Shown: positions 1-5,414 of the stretch, piece by piece
Position numbering within the stretch: the first letter of the stretch is position 1
Layout: each line of letters opens with the position of its first letter
Assembly (NCBI GenBank): GCA_036274055.1
Contig: DASUGM010000336.1
Coordinates: 1 to 6,858, forward strand
Direction: 5' to 3'
Length of the DNA: 6,858 nt
Source of the DNA: DASUGM01 sp036274055
Lineage (GTDB): Bacteria; Acidobacteriota; Vicinamibacteria; Vicinamibacterales; SCN-69-37
Translations under genes and position numbers: made by a program
Notes under the pieces: generated by a model
Databases searched by the model: none
What the model was told of the DNA's origin: nothing
What the model saw: only the letters and a program-made list of their open reading frames with translations

Positions 1-1558
1 CAATCGATGCGCTCTCGACACCCGGCAGCGCGCGCACGCGCGCCAGGGCGTCGTCGTAGTACTGACGGGCCTGATCGACGGAAAATCCGACGCTCGGCGG
101 ATTGAGGTTGGCGATCACCAGCTTCGTTCCCTCGAAGCCGAGGTCCGTGCGCTGGGCGACGGCGAGGCTGCGGATGAACAGGCCGGCGCCGGCGAGCGCG
201 ACCAGCGCCACCGCCATCTCGATCACTACCAGCGCCGACCGGACGCGGCGGCCGCGGCTGGCGAGTCCGCCGGAACGCCCGCCCTGTTTCAGCGCGACGA
301 CCAGGTCCGGCCGCGAGGCGCGGAGCGCCGGCAGCGTGCCGAACAGCAGCGCGGTGACGATCGTCGTGGCGATCGTGAACCCGAGCACGCGCAGATCGAA
401 GCCCAGCGCCACCGAATCCGGGGCGATGAACGGCGGGCGCCAGGCCCACAACGCGTCGCGCCCGATCCGCGCGACGACGAGCGCGGCGATGCAGCCGAGT
501 GACGCCAGCACCAGGCTCTCGGTCAGCAACTGACGGACGATCCGGACGCGCCCGGCGCCGAGCGCGGAGCGCACGGCAATCTCGCGCTCGCGCGTCGCCG
601 ACCGCGCGAGGAGCAGACTGGCGAGGTTGACGCATGCGATCAGCAGCACGAAACCGGCGACGGTCATCAGCACCGTGCCGGCGAGCACGAACTGCTGACG
701 CTGATTGATGCCGAGCGCGCCTTCTTCGATCGGCCGGAGTGCGACGCCACGGCCGCCGTTGTCCTTGGGATAGTCGTGGGCGAGCTCGGCGGCGATCGGC
801 GCGAGCGCCTGCTGCGCCTGCGCGATGTTGATGCCGGCCTTCAACCGCGCGACCGCGGTGACCATCACCGCGCGACGGAGCGGGAAGATCTCCTTGCCGA
901 GCCCGGTCAGCATCTGCTGGTTCATGCTGATCGGCACCCACACGAAGTCGGCGCGCGACAGCGCGAAGATCCCTTTGAAGCCTGGCGGCGCGACGCCGAT
1001 GACGTTGTAGGCCTGGCCGTTGAGCATCACCGTCCGGCCGATGACGCCCGGATCGCCGTTGTAGCGGCGCAGCCACAGGCTGTGACTGATCACGGCCAGC
1101 GGATCGCCGCCGTCGTGCGTGTCCTCGCCGGCCGCGAAGAACCTGCCGGCGATCGGCGTGACGCCGAGGACGTCGAAGATGTTGGCGGTGACCAGCGCGG
1201 TCGGAATCTGTTCGGACGACTCGTGGCCCTCGTCGGAGAGCGTGGCGCCGTTGAACTGCGCGCCGGCGATCCCCGCGAACACCGTCGCCTTGTCGCGATA
1301 GTCCTTGAAATTCGGAAACGACAGCGGCAGCAGGTTATTGCCGGCGACGGCGTTGGTCGCATCGGCGGTGTAGACGTTGACCAGGCCGTCCGGATCACTC
1401 ACCGGCAGGCGATCGAGAAACACCGCGTTGATCAGCGTGAAGATCGCGGTGTTGGCGCCGATGCCGAGCGCCAGCGTCAGCACCGAGACGATCGCGAAGC
1501 TGCGGCTCGCGCGCAGCATGCGCAGCGCGTAGAGGACGTCCTGCCAGAGGATGAGCAT
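1..1558 (-). CDS. ADOP-type FtsX/MacB-like permease, N-terminal 519 residues (C-terminal part beyond left edge)
   Basis: The minus-strand frame is open from an ATG at 1558-1556 to position 1 and encodes 519 residues with no stop, so the gene continues past the left edge. I see a membrane helix near residues 20-48 containing the ADOP signature LTLALGIGANTAIF, then a periplasmic MacB-like core domain (about 50-280). An FtsX-type block follows: helices near 290-316, 345-364 and 392-412, with the cytoplasmic motif REREIAVRSALGAGR at 324-338. The second half of the permease begins at about 440 (RVRSALVVIEMAVALVALAG). ADOP proteins are duplicated permeases of about 800-900 residues with no ATPase gene beside them; their substrates are mostly unknown, and transport or envelope stress roles are inferred from MacB. 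It lacks the N-terminal prefix domain seen in the neighbouring permease. The start was chosen because family members usually begin MxxLxxDxxYALRxL. No strong Shine-Dalgarno sequence precedes it; the nearest GGAG is about 25 nt upstream. A second ATG at 1519 is less likely. Confidence 0.93.
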   Translation of the reverse strand, partial: MLILWQDVLYALRMLRASRSFAIVSVLTLALGIGANTAIFTLINAVFLDRLPVSDPDGLVNVYTADATNAVAGNNLLPLSFPNFKDYRDKATVFAGIAGAQFNGATLSDEGHESSEQIPTALVTANIFDVLGVTPIAGRFFAAGEDTHDGGDPLAVISHSLWLRRYNGDPGVIGRTVMLNGQAYNVIGVAPPGFKGIFALSRADFVWVPISMNQQMLTGLGKEIFPLRRAVMVTAVARLKAGINIAQAQQALAPIAAELAHDYPKDNGGRGVALRPIEEGALGINQRQQFVLAGTVLMTVAGFVLLIACVNLASLLLARSATREREIAVRSALGAGRVRIVRQLLTESLVLASLGCIAALVVARIGRDALWAWRPPFIAPDSVALGFDLRVLGFTIATTIVTALLFGTLPALRASRPDLVVALKQGGRSGGLASRGRRVRSALVVIEMAVALVALAGAGLFIRSLAVAQRTDLGFEGTKLVIANLNPPSVGFSVDQARQYYDDALARVRALPGVESASI

Positions 1559-1620
1559 GCGTCGAGTATCGACGCCGGCCGGCTCCGGGAATTTCTGGTC
1601 TGCGAATTCAGAGTCTTCTG

Positions 1621-1635
1621 GACCGGTGGCCGGTC
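1621..1635. repeat. Small perfect inverted repeat (6-bp arms, 3-nt loop)
   Basis: GACCGG and CCGGTC flank TGG. The hairpin overlaps the stop codon (1636-1634) of the PadR-like remnant and lies about 63 nt upstream of the ATG of the following permease. It has no T-tract on either side, so it is not a convincing intrinsic terminator. In DNA this GC-rich it may be chance. It could instead be a small mRNA hairpin in the leader of the downstream permease gene. Confidence 0.35.
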
Positions 1636-1800
1636 ACAACACTGGTCCCGAAGAGCCCGTGCGACGTGCGGCGGTGCGCCAGTGCGAGGTGCGGCGGTGC
1701 GCCGAGCGCGAGCCGAGCCGCTCCATTTCGGCGACCAGCACGGCGCGTCCGAACGACGTCAGCGCGTAATGACGTTTCGAGGCCCGTGGTCATCAATGAG
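1634..1800 (-). pseudogene. Decayed C-terminal fragment of a PadR-family regulator
   Basis: Read on the minus strand from 1777, one frame gives KRHYALTSFGRAVLVAEMER. This matches the wing and the start of the C-terminal helix of PadR proteins. The intact PadR in this same window has RARFYRLTGAGRRALRAE at the equivalent place, sharing Y, LT, GR, L and AE. Just upstream, in another frame, 1794-1777 reads DDHGPR, a typical lead-in to the wing, so one base seems to be missing near 1777. Downstream, a 23-bp tandem duplication shifts the frame again; the KRHY frame ends at a TGA at 1636-1634. No ATG, helix-turn-helix or N-terminal half is visible before 1800. PadR genes usually sit directly before ADOP permease genes, and this fragment lies directly before the permease that starts at 1558. 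I infer the remains of that permease's own regulator. The family match is judged by eye on about 25 residues. Confidence 0.6.
1659..1704. repeat. Tandem duplication, 2 x 23 bp
   Basis: Units 1659-1681 and 1682-1704 match at 21 of 23 positions; the differences are at 1665/1688 and at the last base. On the minus strand both units encode HRRTSH, but because 23 is not a multiple of three they do so in different frames. Replication slippage inside the PadR-like remnant is the simplest explanation. Removing one unit joins the KRHYALT frame to an ending HRRTSHGLFGTS, which resembles ordinary PadR C-termini. Confidence 0.8.
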
Positions 1801-1804
1801 CGGA

Positions 1805-1833
1805 TGTATCACTCAGTGATGCAATGTGTCACT
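1805..1833. promoter_or_regulatory. Palindrome with repeated half-site, possible PadR-type operator
   Basis: ATCACTCAGTGAT at 1808-1820 is a perfect dyad (6-bp arms around a central C). It is partly extended by TG at 1805-1806 and CA at 1822-1823. A second half-site, TGTGTCACT at 1825-1833, repeats TGTATCACT at 1805-1813 with a 20-bp offset, about two helical turns. The second copy overlaps the stop codon of the upstream permease. The site lies between that permease and the PadR-like remnant, where the promoter and operator of a second PadR-permease unit would be expected. There is no T-tract to suggest a terminator. An operator role is inference from position and symmetry only. Confidence 0.4.
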
Positions 1834-4417
1834 GCCTGAGAATGTCAGCGGTCTGGAGACGGGCCAGTCGGCGCGCCGGGCCGATCGCAATTACGATCGC
1901 GACGATCAGCAACACCGCGCCGGGGACCAGCGCGGTCTCGGATCGGAACGCCGGCAGGTCGGGCAACCGCGATCCGAGCAGGCGCAGACCGGCAAAGGCG
2001 ATCATCACGCCCGCGGCGCCGCCGCTGCCCACGAGCCCCACCGCGTCCAGCACCGGCAGGCCGGTCAGGGTCCGCGGCGGCGCGCCCAGGGCCAGCCGCA
2101 CCGCGAACTCGCGACGGCGAAGCGACATCGACTGACGCAGGACGGCCCCGGCCCCCGCGGCCGCGAGCGTGAGGGTCGCGAGCGCCGTTACCAGCGCCGC
2201 CAGCGCTGTCAAGCGTGGCACCGCGACGCTGGCCGCGGCCAGGTCGTCGAGGTCGGCCACCTGTGACACCGGCTGATTGCGATCGACACTGGCGATCGCC
2301 GGACGAATCGCGGACAGGGTCGCGCGCGGATTGTCCGAGCGCACCACCAGCCACATCCACGTCAACCACGTCTCGGCCTTCTGTCGATGTGGCACGTAGA
2401 CGGCTGGACCCTCGACCTGAGTAGGGCCGTCGTGATGCACGTCGTCGACCACGCCGACGACGGTTCGCCAGTCCTGATCACCACCGATGCGGAAGCGAGC
2501 GCCGATCGCGTCGCGGCCCGGCCAGAACCGCTGCGCCGCCGCGTCGTTGATGATCGCCACGTTCGGCGACGTCGGGAGGTCCAGTGAGTGAAAGAAACGA
2601 CCGCGGCGAAGCGGCGTCCGAACGACCTCAAGGTAGTTCGCGGTCACGATCCGCAGCGCCGCCAGCGGCTCGGCTTGGCCCGGCGGTTTCGGGCGGCCCT
2701 CGATTGCGATCGGCAGCGACACCGTGTTGCCCCGCAGCGGCAAATCGCTGATCGCCGCGACCGCCGAGACGCCGGGCGCGTGGGCGACGCGTTCAAAGAT
2801 GGCGTCGAAATAGGTGGCCTGGGCCTCGTTGGTAGCGGCCCGACTTCGCGGGGCCTGTAGTCGCAGCGTCAAGATGCCGTGTGTGGCAATTCCGAGATCC
2901 GTCCGTGCCAGCTGGGCGTAGACGCTTTCAAACGCAGTCGCCAGCGAGAGCAGCGCGCCGACGAAGGCGGTCTGGACGATTACCAGCCAGCGCTGTCGTC
3001 GCACGCCGGCGCTGGTTGCGCGGCCGCTACGTGTCGAATCCGCGGAGGCCGTCCACCAAGGTCGGGCGAGGATCGGCACGGCGCCAAGCCAGGCAGCCCC
3101 CACGGCCGCAGCAACCATGCCGACCACCGTGACGGTTGTCGTGGCGTCATAGCCGGCAAGTTGCGTCAATGCCTGAGGCGCCAGGTTGCGGACCATCAGC
3201 ACCACCCCCAGCCCGATCGGGATGCCGAACGCCGCCGCGGCGGCGGCCACCAGGCCCGATTCGAGCGCGAGCTGTCGCACGATCGAGGCTCGCGTGGCCC
3301 CGAGCGCCAACAGCAGGTGCAATTCCGGCAGTCGCTGTAACAATCGGCCGATGGCGACGCTGGTCAGGTTTGCGCCGGTGACCAGGACCAGCGCGAGCAC
3401 ACTGGCCGCGAGCGCAAGGACCGGCAGCCGCGACGGTCCGAACATCTCCGTGTGCAATGGGACCGCCCGCGCGGTCCACGAAGCATTCGTGGATGGATAC
3501 GCCGTGGCCAATTGCGCCATCGCCTGCGTCAGCCGGGCTTGGCCGTCATCGAACGACTGCGCCGGCGCGAGGCGCGCCACGACTTTGAGCCATCGGGAGG
3601 CGCGGTTCGTGGCGTTCTCGCCAGTGAGGACCAGCGGCACCCAGACGTCCGTGTCGGCAGCGGGAAAGGCAAACGACGGCGACATGACGCCGGCGACAGT
3701 CATCAAGCCGCCGTTCATCCGCAGTGATCGTCCCGGCGCTGCAGCGTCGCCGAGACGAGCGGCGAGTCGAGCGCTGATGACGACGGTCGTCGAGAGATCG
3801 ACCGCGTTCAGACCGCTGAAACCGCGGCCACGCGCCGGCGGTACACCGAGCGTGTCAAAGAACTCGGGGGTGACGAGCGCGCCTTCGAGTCGTTCCGGCT
3901 CGTCGATGTCGGTGAGCGACACCGGCCACGACATATAGCCGAGCCAGCTCAGGCCGGCCCTCCGCGTGATGGTCTGCAGATCGCTGAGATCGGCGGGCGA
4001 GAAATGGCCGCGCGTCTCCTGCTGGGCGTCATTGACGCCCCAGACCGCCACCAACTGCGCCGGCGCGGGAAACGGCAAGGGCCGCAGGAGCGCGCCATGC
4101 ACGATCGCGACGATCGCGCCAATCAGCGCGATGCCCAGCATCAGCATCGCCGTCATCTGTGCCGCGGCGCCAGGACGGCGGCGCACGGCGCGGCACCCGC
4201 GTCCGAAGTCGGCAAGCCAGGCGCGCCAGGGTGCGATCCGCGCCGCTCGATCTCGTTCGGCGGCGCACTCGAGGCGTCGTGCCCGCAAATCGCCGAACCG
4301 GCGCGCGGCTTCGGCGCGCGCCGCCTCGGGCGGCCAACCGGCGCCGATCAGGTCCTGAATCGACCGTTCGAGGTGCGCTTCGAGTTCCTGCTGGATCTCG
4401 CGATCGTTCGGCGTCAT
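1829..4417 (-). CDS. ADOP-type FtsX/MacB-like permease with N-terminal prefix domain
   Basis: This is a complete 862-residue protein, the normal length for duplicated orphan permeases of Acidobacteria. Residues 1-60 (REIQQELEAHLERSIQDLI, then EAARAEAARRFGD) form the soluble prefix domain typical of PadR-coupled ADOPs. Predicted membrane helices lie near 86-112, 332-358, 383-408, 426-450, 477-497, 737-760, 787-812 and 830-848, giving the expected 4+4 layout. Two large extracytoplasmic MacB-like domains lie between them (about 115-325 and 500-730). The cytoplasmic FtsX motif appears in both halves: HLLLALGATRASIVRQL (367-383) and RRREFAVRLALGAPPRTL (767-784). The usual LALGIGANTA signature of helix 1 is degenerate here (LMLGIALIGAIVAI). 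The ATG at 4417-4415 overlaps the padR stop as ATGA, and a GGAG lies 6 nt upstream. No ATPase gene is visible nearby. The substrate is unknown; regulation by the coupled PadR is inferred from the overlap. Confidence 0.95.
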   Translation of the reverse strand: MTPNDREIQQELEAHLERSIQDLIGAGWPPEAARAEAARRFGDLRARRLECAAERDRAARIAPWRAWLADFGRGCRAVRRRPGAAAQMTAMLMLGIALIGAIVAIVHGALLRPLPFPAPAQLVAVWGVNDAQQETRGHFSPADLSDLQTITRRAGLSWLGYMSWPVSLTDIDEPERLEGALVTPEFFDTLGVPPARGRGFSGLNAVDLSTTVVISARLAARLGDAAAPGRSLRMNGGLMTVAGVMSPSFAFPAADTDVWVPLVLTGENATNRASRWLKVVARLAPAQSFDDGQARLTQAMAQLATAYPSTNASWTARAVPLHTEMFGPSRLPVLALAASVLALVLVTGANLTSVAIGRLLQRLPELHLLLALGATRASIVRQLALESGLVAAAAAAFGIPIGLGVVLMVRNLAPQALTQLAGYDATTTVTVVGMVAAAVGAAWLGAVPILARPWWTASADSTRSGRATSAGVRRQRWLVIVQTAFVGALLSLATAFESVYAQLARTDLGIATHGILTLRLQAPRSRAATNEAQATYFDAIFERVAHAPGVSAVAAISDLPLRGNTVSLPIAIEGRPKPPGQAEPLAALRIVTANYLEVVRTPLRRGRFFHSLDLPTSPNVAIINDAAAQRFWPGRDAIGARFRIGGDQDWRTVVGVVDDVHHDGPTQVEGPAVYVPHRQKAETWLTWMWLVVRSDNPRATLSAIRPAIASVDRNQPVSQVADLDDLAAASVAVPRLTALAALVTALATLTLAAAGAGAVLRQSMSLRRREFAVRLALGAPPRTLTGLPVLDAVGLVGSGGAAGVMIAFAGLRLLGSRLPDLPAFRSETALVPGAVLLIVAIVIAIGPARRLARLQTADILRQ

Positions 4418-4776
4418 GACCGGCTCCGTCGTGGCCCGTCGGAAGCGGAAAGAATCTTGCCGACTGCCGTTGCGTACCGCCGCCAGCCGTCGGCCTCAGC
4501 GCGCAGCGCGCGGCGGCCGGCGCCGGTCAGCCGGTAGAACCTGGCGCGGCGGTTGTTCTCCGATGCGCCCCAGGTGCTGACGATCAACCCCCGCGCCTCG
4601 AGTCGGTAGAGCGCCGGGTAGAGCGCGCCTTCCTCGACCAGCACGTCGGCGTCCGACTGGTCGTGGATCCAGCGCGACACCGCGTACCCATGCTGCTGGC
4701 CCCACGACAGGCTCTTCAGAATCATCACGTCGAGCGTGCCGCGCAGCACGTCGAGCCGAGCGGTCTTTGTTCCCAT
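4414..4776 (-). CDS. PadR-family transcriptional regulator
   Basis: The product is a 120-residue winged-helix repressor of the short PadR type. Helices 1-2 cover LRGTLDVMILKSLSWGQQHG (11-30) and the following YAVSRWIHD. The recognition region is VEEGALYPALYRLEARGLI (47-65), with the family's hallmark G-x-LYPxLxRLExxGLI. The wing is RARFYRLTGAGRRAL (77-91), followed by one C-terminal helix (about 88-110) for dimerisation. The frame stays open upstream to an ATG at 4902, but the residues added have no family resemblance and would run through the operator repeats; the family's N-terminus fits the ATG at 4776-4774. That start has no Shine-Dalgarno sequence at normal distance (GGGGAGGA is about 26 nt upstream), so the mRNA may be leaderless. 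The gene ends in a 4-nt ATGA overlap with the permease gene, the usual PadR-ADOP arrangement. PadR proteins repress their own operon until an effector binds; the effector here is unknown. Confidence 0.93.
   Translation of the reverse strand: MGTKTARLDVLRGTLDVMILKSLSWGQQHGYAVSRWIHDQSDADVLVEEGALYPALYRLEARGLIVSTWGASENNRRARFYRLTGAGRRALRAEADGWRRYATAVGKILSASDGPRRSRS
4424..4427 (-). promoter_or_regulatory. Shine-Dalgarno site of the prefix-domain permease
   Basis: GGAG on the minus strand lies 6 nt before the ATG at 4417, inside the last codons of padR. Together with the ATGA overlap it allows both re-initiation and independent initiation on the permease gene, and it supports the chosen start. Confidence 0.6.
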
Positions 4777-4791
4777 AAGGTTTATAGGGGA
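4771..4791. promoter_or_regulatory. Putative PadR operator, start-proximal copy
   Basis: This is an imperfect dyad with TCCC and GGGA ends and inner TA/TA pairs. It is repeated almost exactly at 4805-4824; the two share AAGGTTT and both ends. It spans the padR start codon (4776-4774) and the likely transcription start region. A repressor bound here would block padR and the permease gene coupled to it. The operator call rests on duplication, symmetry and position; which protein binds is inferred. Confidence 0.6.
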
Positions 4792-4820
4792 ATGTAACCG
4801 ATCCTCCCCTAAGGTTTCAA
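4791..4820 (-). promoter_or_regulatory. Candidate promoter of the padR-permease operon
   Basis: On the minus strand, TTGAAA (4820-4815) fits a -35 box. TACATT (4796-4791), 18 bp further on, is a moderate -10 box with 4 of 6 consensus bases. The -35 box lies inside one operator copy and the expected start point lies inside the other. An alternative is TATAAA at 4786-4781, only 4 nt before the ATG, which would give a leaderless mRNA but has no good -35 partner. Confidence 0.4.
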
Positions 4821-4824
4821 GGGA
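4805..4824. promoter_or_regulatory. Putative PadR operator, promoter-distal copy
   Basis: This is the second copy of the TCCC...GGGA dyad, offset by about 34 bp (roughly three helical turns) from the copy at 4771-4791 and differing from it at only a few positions. It covers the candidate -35 box TTGAAA. It also lies just upstream of the divergent gene that starts at 4883, so one regulator could influence both directions. Confidence 0.6.
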
Positions 4825-4861
4825 AGCGGCGGCGGGGCGTGCCGGCGGTCGGATTGATCGA

Positions 4862-4867
4862 TATGAT
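4862..4867 (+). promoter_or_regulatory. Candidate -10 box of the divergent small gene
   Basis: TATGAT matches 5 of 6 bases of the TATAAT consensus. It lies 15 nt before the ATG at 4883, so the transcript leader would be only about 8-9 nt. That agrees with the absence of a Shine-Dalgarno sequence at this start. The -35 region 17 bp upstream (GTGCCG) is poor. This is a weak call. Confidence 0.3.
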
Positions 4868-4882
4868 CGACCTGACGTCCTG

Positions 4883-5224
4883 ATGGACCTGTACCTGACC
4901 ACCGAGCCGCCCGATCACCTGTTCGTCCACCTGCTCGACGGCGCCGACGAGACCGTCGTCGCGGTCGGCCACGCGCGCGGCGGCGCCGCGTCGATCACGC
5001 GCGCGGTCAACGAGGCGATGAGCGCCGGCTACGGCGAGTGCTTCTGGCCGGGACTCGAAGGCGGGCAGTACTGGTGGATGTTCCGCCGCGACGGCGATTC
5101 GATGGACGTCATCGCGATGTGGACGCGCGGCGGCGCCGCGCTCTGGGAGCACGTCTTTCGCGCGACCGAGAACGCCGACTTCGTGCGCGATCGGCTGATC
5201 GAGGAGACCGCGCGGCTTGTCTGA
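4883..5224 (+). CDS. Small protein of unknown function (113 residues)
   Basis: I do not recognise a named family. The 113-residue product is predicted to be soluble, acidic and rich in aromatic residues. It has no signal peptide or membrane helix. Landmarks are an N-terminal strand-like stretch LYLTTEPPDHLFVHLLDG (3-20), a central aromatic cluster GYGECFWPGLEGGQYWWMF around residues 49-67, and a C-terminal helical part ending RDRLIEETARL. The alternation of short hydrophobic strands and helices suggests a small alpha/beta fold. The ATG at 4883 was chosen because no in-frame start or family-like sequence lies just upstream, and the longer frame from 4736 would run antisense through padR. The gene is divergent from padR, with 106 nt between the two start codons, and converges on the VWFA gene. 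Its composition looks like real protein rather than an Arg/Ala-rich shadow frame. The function is open. Confidence 0.75.
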   Translation: MDLYLTTEPPDHLFVHLLDGADETVVAVGHARGGAASITRAVNEAMSAGYGECFWPGLEGGQYWWMFRRDGDSMDVIAMWTRGGAALWEHVFRATENADFVRDRLIEETARLV

Positions 5225-5410
5225 CCCGGGTACTTCGGGTACTACGGGTACTCGGGGTACGTCGGGTACCAGGAACCTGCATTCGCATCAACTTTCTCAA
5301 CAGGTACGGGCCGGTTCGCAGGCTCGTACCTGAGGAGAAAGTAGACAACGCGAAGCCAGGTTCCTCGTACCTGACGAACCCGGAGTACCCGTAGTACCCG
5401 AAGTACCCGA
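5225..5410. repeat. Large imperfect palindrome built from CGGGTACnn tandem units
   Basis: The element centres near 5318. A perfect 27-bp inverted repeat joins 5227-5253 to 5383-5409. It continues inward over 26 more positions with 4 mismatches (5254-5279 against 5357-5382). Further matching blocks are ACTTTCTC (5291-5298) with GAGAAAGT (5335-5342), and CAGGTACG (5301-5308) with CGTACCTG (5325-5332). Small bulges separate them. Each outer arm is a run of 8-10 bp units of the form CGGGTACnn, each holding a GTAC core. The element starts directly after the stop codon at 5224 and ends 4 nt before the convergent gene's stop at 5415. There is no T-tract, transposase or clear target-site duplication. 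It may act as a hairpin barrier between convergent transcripts, or be a non-autonomous dispersed palindromic repeat. These options are inference. Confidence 0.92.
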
Positions 5411-5414
5411 TGGA

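Noticed and set aside
102..533. Plus-strand reading frame of 143 codons
   Set aside because: It is antisense to the strongly supported FtsX block of the first permease.
1608..1796. Minus-strand 62-codon frame as a real gene
   Set aside because: It passes through the PadR-like remnant in the wrong frame for its conserved part; only its last portion fits the remnant after the duplication, so it is better read as part of a pseudogene.
776..1819. Plus-strand reading frame of 347 codons
   Set aside because: It lies antisense to the ADOP permease, is very rich in Arg, Asp, Glu and Gln, and has no recognisable domain; this is a typical shadow frame in high-GC DNA.
3186..3938. Plus-strand reading frame of 250 codons
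   Set aside because: It is antisense to the complete permease and its composition is dominated by Ala, Arg, Ser and Thr, with no motif.
4777..4902. Longer padR start at an ATG at 4902
   Set aside because: The added 42 residues have no PadR similarity and cross both operator repeats and the candidate promoter; the family N-terminus fits the start at 4776.
5225..5410. Ordinary intrinsic terminator
   Set aside because: The stem is far longer than a normal terminator stem and neither end is followed by a T-tract, so only a looser role as a transcription barrier can be proposed.
5225..5410. CRISPR array
   Set aside because: The repeated units are 8-10 bp and contiguous, with no spacers and no cas genes.
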